Of a DNA stretch of 64,000 bases, positions 37,601 to 50,400 are shown one piece after another; position 1 is the stretch's first letter, and every line of letters begins with the position of its first letter. The notes beneath the pieces were generated by a model. The model did no database searches, had not been told where the DNA came from, and worked only from the letters and a program-made list of their open reading frames with translations. The position numbers were made by a program, and so were the translations under genes. The DNA is from Acanthornis magna (lineage: Eukaryota; Chordata; Aves; Passeriformes; Acanthizidae). The stretch lies in assembly GCA_036785705.1 (NCBI GenBank), contig JAWUZG010000071.1, positions 124,001 to 188,000 of the forward strand. The letters run 5' to 3'.

Positions 37601-40600
37601 ATGGAGCATCTTGCCATAGTACATTGAATTTCCAGATTGCCTAGAAAGAGATTCTACCAAGCTTCTAATCTTAGTATGTTCACTTGCACAATGATATTAA
37701 CCTCTCTGTAGTATTCTGTATGTGTAAATTGGTTATTGTTTTTCTCTAGTTCCTGTCTGGCTCTACACAGTTACCACCCTGGGCTTTTTTATTGGTAGAT
37801 GGGTGGGGCAATGGATTGACTCTTAAATTGTTTTGCTTTTGGCACTGGTGCCTGACTGGCTTCTGCCTTCTGTTTAACTCCTATTTTTTTATTTTCGTTG
37901 TAGTCACTGTTCTTTATCTCTAATACTTACATTGTGGTGATGTGTTTGTTTTAGAGTTTCCACAGTGTGTGATAGTTTGTTCTTTTTATAGTCCCATATG
38001 TTCACTTACTGACTTGGACAGCAAAGAGGAAAAAGGAAAAAAAAAAAGGAAAGAGTATATGTATTTTTTTCCAACATTTGTAGTCAACACAAAATACACT
38101 ATGGAAAACACAGTTGTTTCAACAGACTCAAAGCTGAGACCTGGGTAAAATTTATGGTTTCAATGGGACTCAAGGGAAAGTGTATTTTTCTGCCAACTCT
38201 AGAAAGACTTGAAAATGTGTTGAAATCTTATATGTATTGTATTTGTTTTGTCTGTGTAGGCAAGTGCTTCTGTGTGGCCCCTGTATTTCTTGATGTTCTC
38301 TACAGCTGACCTTCTTGGTGGGTTTTATGTCTCCAGTTTTGATCAAAGGGAGTTTGTAAAGTGCTTTTTAAAAGTTCTTTAAGAGTTGGTGTGACTCGTG
38401 TTTCATGGGTTTGAAGGATTTATTGAAAATATGTTCAGCAAATTAATTTTTATTTCTATATAAAATAGGAATTTTATAGGAATTTTAATTTAGCTTCTTG
38501 AGTGTTTCATTTTTCCCCCTCCTTACTACAAAAAATAGGGATTTCCAATGGTATTTGAGTGGAAAACTGAGAATTCCCATTTTATGATCTGATTCCATAT
38601 AACTGAGTGTGTAATTTTGCTCAGGGTAAAGTTACTGCTCACATGCAGGTGAATTTATTAGACTTGTATGCACCTGTACATTAAGGTAAGATTTTTAGAG
38701 TGGCATGTCTTGCAGCTTCTTACACATCATTTGATTAATTAGTTCTTCAAACACCTATTATTACTGTTAGTGTTACTAACAGTTACTCAGTGTGGGTAGG
38801 GAAGGGTTAGGGTACTCATCTGTGCCACTTCAGCTGTTGAGGAGGGAAGAGGTAGCTGCTCTTTGATGTCAAGTGAAAGAATAGTACATGATCCTGGCAT
38901 GTGGATTAATTGATTGATTTCTTGTCCCAAGCAGGCTTGTTTGGTACCATGTACTGCCTAAACTCTGCTAGAACTTTGAAAGTTCTCTTTCTGCACTTGT
39001 GTTTCCAAAAAAATTCAAATGCGTATGGACATAACTGATTTTAAATATCCAGTCAGACAAGGCTGGTTTCAAGGCTGCTGGAAACAAGGAGTGTCAGTAC
39101 GCTCTCCATTTTGACCATGCTGGAACTGTTTTCATGAAATTACTTAGCGAAGTGGATTAAGCTGGTAGTGAATTCCTCCAGTAGAACTGAGCAGAATTTA
39201 GTCTTTTCTCTCCATGATGGTGCTTTCTTGAGAAAGTTGCTGTTCTTAATCTTTGAAAAGGCTCTCCACAATAAATATGTAAAGATGGGAGCTCTCACAG
39301 GAGCATACTTAAAACTTCACCACATATGTAAGCAGATGTTATTTTGTGGTTTAGAAACATTAACTTCTTTTTTTTTTCCCCTCCAGCTGTGTGCCAGGAT
39401 CTTCCATTTGTGCACTTTCTGGATATAGTTAGAAGTTTATCTATCAATGTATCAAAAACCAGTCTGTTCTCCCTTGTGTGTGTGCCGGATATTGACAAAG
39501 ACACTTAGATACATTTGGATGAGCTTTTTCACTTTTTGATGCATTTTTTTTGGTTTATTTTGATACACAATATTTTGAGATTGCTGCTCTGCAAAAGCAG
39601 CAGCCAAAAGGAGATGAGATTAATCCTTTGTTTAACAGTTCAAAGACTAAAGTGATATCCTAACTGCTTTTAGACTCTCCAAGCTACTTTGTAACAAAAA
39701 TAATATATTTAACTCTCTCCCTCTTTTACTAAATGCAGTTTTATTTAATAATCATCTCTATTTGAGAATGAAGTGATTTGAGGTATTGCAGTAAGAGTCC
39801 ATGTCAGTCTGGGCTGTCTTCTGCCTTTTCTTCTCTTTAATCGCACTGAGTCATGGTCTCCCCTTTTCCTAGAAGAGCACATCTCTGTTAGTAAATAGTG
39901 GACCTGTTCAGTCACAGAGACTGAGTGTGCGTGTATGTATAGCTTTCCTTCCTGGGCACTGTTTTTTGAATTTTGTATTAATTTCTGTTTCTTATGTCAG
40001 GTTCTTTTCCTTGCACTGTCTTGTATTGCAGTGCTGAAACATACCTACCAGCAGGTGGAGATTGATTAAAAAAAGAAATCCATTGGTTGATCAGTCCTCT
40101 TTATCAAAAGTGACCTTTTCAGATGTGTTCAGGATATCTAACCTCTTTTTTCCTGCTCTAAATCCTACTTCACCATAACCTGTTGATTTCTGCTGGTGGA
40201 ACAGTTTATGTAGAAAAGGCATTTGGAGGAAGATCTCCTGAGCTGCAGAAGCCTTTGAGGAAAAGCTGATGAATGGGCAGAGATGTTGCAGCTGCCCGGG
40301 AGGACTCCAGCAACACTTTCTGTGCCTGGGAGAGCCTGGCAAGTCCCTGCCTTTCCAGGTGACTGCCACTGTGAGACTCCTCTCCAAAGGGATGAAAAAC
40401 AATCAAGATTTCTCTGATCTGTGCTAAGTGTGATCTATACATTTGCTACTGCAAAGCAAGAGGGAAGGTTTGAGGTTTTGCATAGCAGTTAATAATTTCA
40501 GCCTTCTGATCTGGTTCCAATGAGCTTTTTTCTTGATGTTCCGTTTTTAGGACTTTACAGGTAACATACTGTGGGAGATCCCATGGTCAAGTTTTTATTT

Positions 40601-43600
40601 AGCCTAAGGTGGTATGGTCTTAACCACTGGGCATATGAGCTAGGTCTGGGTTTCTTCTTGGGAGACAGCAGCAGCAGAAGCTCAGGGCAATCTTGAGCTG
40701 TGTTGGAGGCCGACCTCTTCTGCTTCTCTCTTCATTGCCCCCCTGATAAACAGCAACTTGTAGTTCTGCTGACTCCCTTGTTCCACTTGAGAAAACTGCA
40801 GTGCTCAGGTTTCTCCAAGGCTGTGGCGTTGGGGTGGCAGATGCTCCCAGCCCAGCTGTGCGAGAGGCAGCTGGCTGGTTTGCCTCCTCCAGGGAAAAGG
40901 CACTGGGCCAGATTCAGCTTGTTAACTTCCAGCTGGATCTTGTGAGCTAGGCTGTCCCAACAGCGTGCAGAAATGGCAGCTGACATTTAGGAGGTAAGCA
41001 TGGAATTGCAGGTTTAGAGAACATTCAAAATTTGAAGCACCTCTTAAAGCATTGAGAGGACTTTCACAGTATGAAGAATTCATCCAATAATCCATTGTCA
41101 ATTGTGCATCTGAACTGGGATAAATAGGACCTGAAGTCAATCAGCCCTGTGAAACAGACTATTAACAAATCTGTTTGCTGGCTTTACCTTGGCATTTATT
41201 TTATCTTTCCTTTTCCATGAGAATTTTGGTCTACATCCACTCCTCTGCACACCACCTTCTTCAAGAACCTTTCCTTGAAGCCGGAGGAAGTGGTTTAACA
41301 TTGCACACAGACGCAGGCACACAGACACACACAAGCATAAAATCCCACTGATAGAAAAGGAGTGTGACTTCCTGTACACAGCAGGGTTGATGGGGGTGGG
41401 AATGGCACGGTTTCTAAAATGCAAACAGCGGAAAGGCAATCCCCAAAGTGTATAAAATTCCTATGATTTAAACGACTAAATCAGCTGAATGCTGGTAAAT
41501 ATTCTGCTGGTTCAGTAGAGAGTTTAAATGCGTAACCTGCAGCCTCTCCATCAACCAAAGTTGGACTGTGCAGCCAAGCATAAAGGCCATGGGGGTCTAT
41601 TATAAAAGTAGGAATGGCTTTAAGCATCTTACTACACAAAATTAATTGCCATTTTACTGTCAAGTAGAACTAAAGATAGGGAACCTATCTGCAGCACACA
41701 AAACGTTATTGAACTGTAACCTGGGCTTCCTTGTTACTGCATTTCTGCTTCTCATTTGTTAATATGTTTCTCATACTGTAAAGAACTGAAGTAAAGATCT
41801 CAAGTCAAATGCATCCTGGCCTGCAGTAAGGTTGCTTGCAGTATATTCAAGGTGGAATAGCAGGAAAATTGTGTGATGTGATGAAGTAATTTTCATTTTT
41901 GAAACTTTTCTTGTCTATATTTCCCCTATACATGTTCTCCTTCTGTAAAATTGTTGCATGCTGATCTCCCTACAAACTTGTTGAAACTCCTTTTGAATGC
42001 TTGATGCTCCTATGTGCCCTCAGACCAGCCAAGCTCTGGGGTAAAAAGTTGATGTGACCTGCTTCTCTGGTACAGAACCCATTCGATTGTATACTTGGAC
42101 ATGTGTCTTGCTACTTGAGGTGCGCCTAATTCTCTCTGGACCTAATTAGGTAATGCAGGTCTTTCCACAGAGATCCATGCCTTGCTAGGTGGTTGTACAG
42201 AGGCTTCATGAGGTCCTGGTAAGACAGCATTTGCCTGGAACTTTATGGGGCAAGGCAGGTATAAGCTGATGCAGGTACAACAAAGAGGTTTCTGATGGGC
42301 CAGCTGAAGGCCTTAGAGGTGTTTGTCTCTGCAGCAAACTCTAGCAGTACCCGTGCCATCAATAGGAACAAAGCTGTGGGAAAGATGACACTCATTTTTA
42401 AGTAGAAATGAAAGGCTTGATGGAATCAGCTGAATAAACCCAGAAAAACCCTTCAGCCTGCTCATTACCAACCAAGGCATTTCTTGCTTCTCAACCAGCT
42501 ATTTATGGGGAAGAAATCCATTCTTGAAAAGAAGCGGTGTTGGAACTACCATCTCTTCATCTGAAACTCCTTCTGAGCCTTGTGGTGGTGCAGATTTCTA
42601 AGTGCACAACTTGGACTGAGAGAGATATGACAAGCTTTTCTTTCTCTCCTAATCACCACATTCTTCAAAGAGACTGTCCCACTAAACGCTTATTGTTCTC
42701 TAGTCCTTTTCTCTCGTGTTTTTGAGTATGATAAACTAAATTTCACCCTCAGATAACCTTGTGTCCCTACAAAATTTTATTTAGATGTCTGCGTTCCTAA
42801 AAATAATACATGAATGAAGTGTTCCAAGCTGAAAACCGCAGCTTCCTGAGGTATCAGTGGCTGTAGTGCTGTTTCTAGTTCAAGGATTTTGTTTTATAAG
42901 TGATATAACATTGCAGACTCTACATCCAGTATTGCTTTGCTGTGCTCTGTTTGTGTGTTTTTTAAACAATTTTTGGATGCAAAGCATATGTCATTATTTG
43001 ACTAACATAAACAGAAGATTGCTAAGGTATGTTCTTTGTGGTATGTGTGCCCACTCCTCTACTTAACAAGGTTTTTTAACTATATATTGTTTCTAGCCTC
43101 CAATGATCAAAATAATGCCCACAAGTTTTAGTCATATATTTTATCACTTACATATAGAAAGTGCATTTACTTTTGCAGAACATTTTGGTATATTACTCTG
43201 ATTCGTGGTATAAATTGTTTTCCTGGTGTCTAAAGCCATGTTTGCTGGAGCAAACTCTCGTAAAAAGGAATCTGACTGGGATTCAGTAGCCAAATGTTTT
43301 TCAAGAAGGCATCATAAATTGTTAATTATGATTTCAAGTTCATTTGTCTGGGACAAAGCCAAGCACAATAGGTGTTATGTTCCAAAATTAGTTCAGTGAC
43401 ATAGAGTGTGGGGAGGTGAGGGGGAGAGTGAAATGGTAATTTGGCAATACCAAAGTGCTTAATTTTCTTGACAACGTTCTTATATTTTAAAACAATTCCA
43501 TTGTTTGGACAGAAACCATATACTTTTTAATTACTGGCAATAAAACTAAGGATTTAAGAGCTAAGAGTGTTACAGTTGGAGGAAACAATAATTAAGGCTC

Positions 43601-44679
43601 TGTTTTCTTAATGAAAACAGAGAGTTCAGACAGCTTTTAAAAGGAGATGGTAGTTATATTTGAACTTCTATGTAGACCATGTATTGATAAATACGTGTTC
43701 TCTTGTCTTACTCCAGTAAGTTTAGTGGTGACATATATCCTAAGTAACTTTATAATTTTTGTTTCTCAATGTGCTGTTTCAGCTCCAAGGTGATTTATCT
43801 AGTAGTAATTATAATTTATTCTGATTGTAAGTCAGAATTCCTTAGTTCTATATCTTTTATCTTCTACTGAGAAAGAGGGGTGTAGAAAGTAAAATATAAT
43901 GGATACACAAAGTAAAACTTAATGGATATGGTTAAGAAGTAAGCTGGGTATAAAATATGTCCTGTGTATGTATTTGCACTGAACTGTAGCCTGTCTGCTT
44001 CCAGAGAGTCAGGGAGACACCGCTACTACTGAACACAATAGCTGGAAGATTTTTAGTCGACAAAGAAACGTGGGTGTACTTAAGTATTGTCAGTCAGCAG
44101 GTCATTACATGCAGCTAAGTCTAGACCATCTTGGAATCACTGCAGAAACCACTGGCACAGAATTCCCTCTTAGTCTGATGGGCTTCCCTGGGGCAATATT
44201 TTTCAGTCGGGAAAGATGCTGTGGAGGCTGGAGCTTGGAGTGGTGATTGCAGCAGCTCCTGTGCGCTGGAGCTCTCACTTTACCACGGCATTCCAGGCCT
44301 GTCAGGATTTTGGCTGCTCCACTGGCTTCCCAGGCACTGTGGGGAGAGCAGACCGGTGTGTCCTGGTGCTGAGCCCTGTGGGCTTCCCCTTAGCCCACTA
44401 AGTATTCTGGAAGGGCGTGAGCACGTGGGGAGCTCTGTGATGCCAGCTCCCAAGGGCCTGTGTTCCTGCACTTGGGGCAATGAAATACTCTTGTCAGATG
44501 GGCAGCACCAGAAGCTTATTTTGTGAGCGAGTTTGTGTACCAGAACATTTTGTGTGAATCTGTGTAATCAGAAAGTTTTGCATGTGGGATAGTTTGGTTT
44601 TGTGGCAACTTCTTCAGAAGCTGGTTAGAGCTGTCTGTGGATGAACTGCTGCAGTGCTGTGAAGAGGATGTGTGGTCCA
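34661..44679. other. RSPO2 intron, no gene recognised
   Basis: Ten kilobases of mainly AT-rich intron. Less AT-rich patches lie at 36700-37020, 40240-40390, 40640-40980 and 44200-44530; none contains a recognisable protein or repeat family. A CA-rich patch lies at 41305-41337. Confidence 0.5.
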
Positions 44680-45475
44680 CAACTTAATGTCCCAATGGAC
44701 ATTGGTGGCAAGTGGTGTCCCTCAGGAGCCACACTGGGCCCAGTGCTGTTTGTTATCTTCAGTATTGACATGGTGGGATCAAGTGCACTTTCAGAGAGTT
44801 TGCAGAAGACACCAAGCTGAGTGGTGTGGGTGACGTGCCTGAGGGAAGGGGTGCCATCCATGTGGACCCAGACGAGCTGGAGACATGGACCCATGGAAAT
44901 CTCTTGAGGTTCAAGGCCAAGAGCTGGTGCTGCACCTGGGTTGGGGCAACCCCCAGTACCAATCCAGGCTGGGACATGAACAGATTGAGAGCAGCTCTGC
45001 TGAGAAGGACCTGCTGCTGGATGAGAGGCTGGACATGACCCAGCAAAGTGCACTTGCAGCCAAACATGTCCTGGGCTGCATCAAAAGCACCATGGCCAGC
45101 AAGGAAAGGGTTTCTGCTCCTCTGCTCCACTCTGCTGAGATCCCACCTGGAGTGCTGCATCCAGCTCTGGGGCCCCCAACATAACAGGGATGTTTGTGAC
45201 AGGACAAGAGAAAATGGTTTTAAACTAAAAGAGGGTAGATTCAGATTAGATATAAGGAAGAAAATTTGTACAATGAGAGTGCTGAAACACTGGAACAGAT
45301 TGCCCACAGAGGTTGTGGATGCCCCAACCCTGGAAACATTCAAGGTCAGATTGAACAGGGCTCTGAGCAACCTGCTCTAGTTGAAGATGTCCCTGCTTAT
45401 TGCTGGGGGTTGGAATTACATGACCTTTAAAAGTCTCCTCCAACCCAAATGGTTCTGTGGTTCTGTGAAATTTTT
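44680..45475 (+). mobile_element. CR1 LINE, about 800 bp, plus orientation, internally deleted
   Basis: The left part encodes the reverse-transcriptase region downstream of the catalytic core: GVPQ, then after a one-base loss TLGPVLFVIF, followed by sequence equivalent to the [10 protein letters not shown] and VLHLGWGNP segments. The right part encodes NGFKLKEGRFRLDIRKK and KHWNRLPTEVVDAPTLE, then the 3' UTR ending in GGTTCTGTGGTTCTGTGAA. Between these, at about 45182, a stretch normally present in ORF2 is missing, so the copy is deleted as well as 5'-truncated. Confidence 0.92.
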
Positions 45476-46544
45476 CATGCATCCTTCTGTCTGTTTTTTC
45501 ACATATGAATAATTTTTAAAAGCTAAAGTAAAATTATTGTGTTTTACAGTGCTTGCAACAAAGCAGAGCTAAGTATCTCACAATGTTTTTGCACAGGTAT
45601 ATCCCACAATTATGTTTTCTCTCCACTTTGGAGATGAAGGAGGCAGCTCTTCAGCAAGGACCATGGTGGAGAGTGAAGGAAAACTGTGTTCTTTTGGCAC
45701 CTGGGATTCTTTTTCAGTTTCTAATTTTTACATTTAACTCACCCTGAAAAAGCACACAAAATGTTAAAACACAAAGTGTTAAGAATGACTTTCCAGGTCA
45801 CAGGTTATGTTTTAAGCCAGGCTCATGTTGTTATGGTTCCTGATAATATTTTTGGAATTAAAAACCTCTCAATGTTTCCATTCGGAGATAGGGAGCTATA
45901 ACTGGCTATAAAAATATGTTCCCAGCCAAGGCATGCCATATGAGGTTGTTGCTGAAAAGCAATTAAAGTCTGGCAGCTTTGAAATAAGAGGCACATCAAC
46001 AAGATTGGGAAATCTGCTGTTTTCTGTCAGTGCTGCATTTCTAGAAGTCAGGAAATGTATGATGATAGGTATATGGTGGCTGTTCAGGGTCTGCTTTTGT
46101 GGGTCACTGCGCAGAATCAGGTCTGGGTGGATGACTTTGGTTTGTCTTTAGTGTCAGGTTTTCTTGTGCTCTGGATATCATTTCACAAATTAGGCTCTTG
46201 ATAGATATTTTAACACCTTCTATCAATTTCCTAAATCTTTTGTGCAATTGGTCCTTTTCCTTTGGTTCACCACAACTTTAAGTAGCTCCAGCACATTCTT
46301 CCAATTTACAGCGTCTCCCTGACTCGCCAGCTGGACTCCACACCTAGCCTTGGTGCTCCAGGAAGGAAGACTTGGCATCAAGTGAGTCTGGGGTTAATGA
46401 AAGCCTGGAGTGAGAAGTTATAAAAATCAGATGGCTATAGTAATTTTAAGGGGCTATACACTGAGTTTAATAGCTCCGTAGGGAATGGTGATATGTATGT
46501 ATGAGGAGTGGAGGAGAGAATGGGCATAGTAAGGTGCCATTATT

Positions 46545-46568
46545 TATATATATATGTATGTATATATA
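46545..46568. repeat. TA/TG alternating tract
   Basis: Twenty-four bases of strictly alternating pyrimidine and purine (TATATATATATGTATGTATA...). It is a simple repeat. Confidence 0.85.
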
Positions 46569-47501
46569 GATCCCGATTCCCTCTCTCCTTTCATTCCCTC
46601 TTTGCACGAGTTTTGATATGTTCTGGCCAGAATCCTAGACTGACCTCACTGCACTGCGTCAGCAAACAATCCCTACAGAAATCTTGCAGAGAGGGGAAGC
46701 TGTTTTCAAGATCCAGTTTTCTCCTCTGGCTGCAATGAAATATTTGATTATCACACATGATAATCTCTCCCGCATTTGCCATAGTAATTCTAAATCATCT
46801 ACTTTATCTTTTATCGTGATCAGATATTTACCTGTTTCATTTTATCTTCAGGCAGATGTAAGATAAGGTTTTTAAAAGAAAAACAGCCCCAAAGTTAGCT
46901 TGGATTTTGGTGAGCCTCAAAAACTGATGCCAGGTGCTTGATCTTAGTGAGTTGGACCATTGAGTCTTGTCCCATGACCCTGACTGTAAGGAGATAGTGA
47001 TGTTACTTACTAGGCATAAGAGGACTTGAAACTTAGGAGTTGCCTCATGTTTAGGTTGTGCTATGTCTTAGTGATTATACTATTAGCTGCTGAAAATAAG
47101 TGTTTAGGTAACAGTGAATAGTACTATGTTGAGGCATCATGATTATATTTCAAATTTTAAAAAATAGATAATATAACCTTGTAAATATAAAAAATCTTTT
47201 ATAAGATAAGGTCTTCTATGGGATTGTCTTGCATGCAACATCCGTCATTCTAGCTCCGTAGTGTTATTGGACTTGCATAGTCAGCTTTGTAACAAAAAAA
47301 TCTTGTATATTTAAAGAATAGGGAAATAAGATTGCAACCTAAATTCTGCTTTTACTTACATCTTTTAATTGTGAAGGCCATGTTTTTAAGTGGTTCAATA
47401 GAAAGCATAGGGAGGGCAAAATCTTTGAGGGAAATACAAGCCCTTTTTATGATGTTGTTTAATTAGTTGTTTTGTAGGGTTGGTTTTGGCAGGGAATATA
47501 A

Positions 47502-47534
47502 ATGCATGTGTATATGTGCATGTACGTATATGCA
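47502..47534. repeat. 33-base perfect alternating purine-pyrimidine tract
   Basis: The tract contains ATGCATGTG, TATATGTGCATG and TACGTATATGCA without one break in alternation. It is not a simple dinucleotide repeat, and it includes the 6-base palindromes ATGCAT and TACGTA. Confidence 0.85.
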
Positions 47535-49034
47535 AACACATGCTCATAACTTGAGCAAATTATTCTGGCAAGTCCTTGAGACTCAGCTGTGGAACACCAC
47601 TGTGTTGGTTTAGGAGTCATGTTTTGGAGAGGAGCCTTACTTCGAAGAGTATTCTAACTGCACCATTTATTCAATTTTTAAAAAATATACTTCAGGTTAG
47701 GATAGCCTGCTTTCTTTATGCTTCACAATGTCAGAAAAATAATAAAAACAAACAAACAAAAACCCCGATACCACAGAGATTATGTATCTTGAGGTTTCAT
47801 TTTAAGTAGTTAAGTGTTCAAAGATACATTTAAATAGAAATGTATTTAATGATGTTTTTTCAGAGGCAAAAAAAGTGTTATGACTTCCTAAAAATGTGTA
47901 TCTGGTGGTAGAGATGGAAATAACCTTATGATTCTCGGTTGCAGCTTTATATGTTACAAATACACCCTAAAAATCTTAGAAACTAAAAATTCAAGTAAGT
48001 TTGACCTACAAAGTGAGAAATGCCTTTAACTGTTTTGCTTTCCTCCTATGAAATGACTGTGAAGAAAACAGGTGTATTAGGGGTCGTTTGAATGCATTCC
48101 TTCCTAGGACAAAAGCTTTCATTTCACATGCAATGAAGTAAATTTGTCCTCAGTCATTTTGACTTCTTGTTTTAGACCCCTGACCTGTCCACATGAAGGC
48201 TTTTTTTAACACATATTTTATGAATGAAGAATGTTAATTTTTTTTTTTAATGTCCTTATATAGGATTTTGGTCAAATAAATAGGAAAGCATGTTAAGTAC
48301 TACTACTTTTTAGGTTTCTCTTGTTAAATAACAGTGTGACTATGATTTTCTTTACTCAGATGATGTTATTTGGGCTCTCCACAGGCTTTCTTAAGTCCAA
48401 TTCTTAAAGAGTTTTTGCCTATCTTTACTGAAAATGTGTATCATCTGTTTTCAGTGGGAAGAGAATTTTTCTTTCTTCCAGTTAATTACTTTGAGTAAAA
48501 AAATCTTGTAACGGGGTTGTAATCATGGTATGACTTAGCAAGTTGAGTTAAAGACCATAGTTGCACCAAGGCTGTACTACATCATTCTTTCTTTCTGGAA
48601 AACTACCAACAAACACTTATCATTCAGAAAACTGTACCAGGAGACTTACGGCTGGAGTGTTCCTGGCTGCTACTGTCTGAGTTGAAATGATTGGAGTCTG
48701 TTCATGTACTGCAATGTTAAAAATAAAAACATGCTTGAATATCTATTTACCTTCCAGGTTTTCAGTACCTCATTTGAAAATTTTTCTGTATTTTTCAATA
48801 GCTTTTTTTTTCAGTGGCTTATGTAATTTTTACATCTGGTGATTTCTAAAATTAAATGTTTTGAGAGCTGATGGGAGAACTTTGGAGGAATCATTTCTCT
48901 TTTCTGAAATACTCCAGAAATGAAATTGTTCCGTTTTCAATAGATTGAACTCTTCTCTCCCTCTCTCTCTTTTTAAAATAAAATATAAGCCCATGTAACT
49001 TCTTACTTTGAGCCACTGACCCTCCTTTTATTCA

Positions 49035-49150
49035 GAGATAGTGAAGTTCTATTATCTTGCTTCTAAAAAAGGGGAAAGAGAAAGAAAGGCTAAGTTATTT
49101 ACCCAAGTAATAAAAACAGTTATGCCCAAATTATTGCTTGAATCTAGCTG
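49035..49150 (-). mobile_element. MIR-like ancient SINE remnant, minus orientation
   Basis: GGGGAAAGAGAAAGAAAGGC followed by TAAGTTATTTACCCAAGTAA and TTGCTTGAATCTAGCTG follows the reverse of the MIR core (purine-rich part, then the equivalent of TTAAGTAACTTGCCCAAG, then the equivalent of the ATTCGAACC region). It is strongly diverged. Confidence 0.45.
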
Positions 49151-50264
49151 TGTCTTATCCTAAGCTGAGGGTTCCCTTAACTAGTTCATTGCTTGTCTCA
49201 GATGTACAGCCTTTGTAATAAAAAGGAATAAAACCAAAAGTGATTTATTTAGAATATCATGGTTCCTTGTATCACAGCCAGGAAGGACTGTTATTAAAGT
49301 ACATTGACAAGTATTATTTCCTTTTACTCAGATGTATGCAGACTAAAGATTCAAAGTGGCACAAAGCACCCCAATTCAAGGGTTACTAAACTATGTGTCA
49401 CAGACTGTAGCAGTGACCAAGCAGCCACAAAACACTTCGTGTCCTTGGAAAAGTGAGAATTAACTCAATGAAAATTGCCCAGACAGTCCCAGCTAGTAAA
49501 CCATGCCACATACTGCAAGTCTGAGCTGATTTGATGGAAGAAAATTCCTTTCTCTATGTAATCTGATAACTAGCTTGACTCTGAGTATGTTAGAGACATA
49601 TATAAATTAGACACGAGTTTTGATCTAGCATATTATTCCCCCCTCATTATGGTCAGTCTCTGATCATTCAGAGGAAGAAAAATAATTTTCCTTCATTCTT
49701 GGGACACTATATCTGGTTGCATGTTAAAGTTAGTAACATTTTAAGGTTATTGGCTGGGCTCTGAGGTATGAGACTATGTGTGATTTATAACTAATGTGTC
49801 TCTGCTCTTTTCAAAAGATATCTCTGGGGGATGTGTCTGGGTTATTAGCCAATAGAGAATATTGTCTTGTTCTTTCCTGAATTTCATCTCATTTGAACTG
49901 AGCTGCATTGCTACCTATAGGTTTCTTCCACTGGTGAGCAATTTTTGTCTCTTAAGATGACTCACTTTCTGTGGGAAAGGGTACTTCTAGCTGTGACAAT
50001 ATCCTTTTGCAGTTACCTTATTTGCAGTTACAGCACATTTCCAAAATGCTTTGTTTCTATTTCATTCACTGATACTTGTCTCCCTCCATGGGGATTCCTG
50101 TGTAAAGCAATATACATAGACATCCAGAAAACTGCATATCCCCACGTGCTTTGTTATCTATTCCTCCTCCATCAAAGTGTACTGCACGTTATGTAGCTCA
50201 AGCTGCCTCCTTCTTCTGTCAAAAAGTGAAATCTGATACTTCACATGCAGGTCATAGGACCCCA

Positions 50265-50400
50265 GGGTGAGTCAGCCTGGAAATGACCTCTCTGGCAGGG
50301 CTTTGGGCTTCCCTTAGCAATCTCCTGCTCAAAGCAGGGTCAGCTGTGATGCCAGACCAGGTTAGTTGGGCTTTATCTGTCTGGGGCTTGAAATGGCTGT
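50265..50400 (-). mobile_element. CR1 LINE, old 3' UTR fragment, minus orientation
   Basis: TGGAAATGACCTCTCTGGCA, then CTCCTGCTCAAAGCAGGGTC and CCAGACCAGGTTAGTTGGGC follow the reverse of a CR1 3' UTR. No terminal repeat is preserved and divergence is high. Confidence 0.6.

Larger units (their letters stand above)
45476..50264. other. RSPO2 intron, no gene recognised
   Basis: AT-rich intron with alternating purine-pyrimidine tracts at 46545-46568 and 47502-47534, an AAAC microsatellite at 47747-47763 and a MIR-like remnant at 49035-49150. No coding region is supported. Confidence 0.55.

Noticed and set aside
45048..45380. Stand-alone 110-codon gene, plus strand
   Set aside because: It is CR1 ORF2 sequence with an internal deletion, not a host gene.
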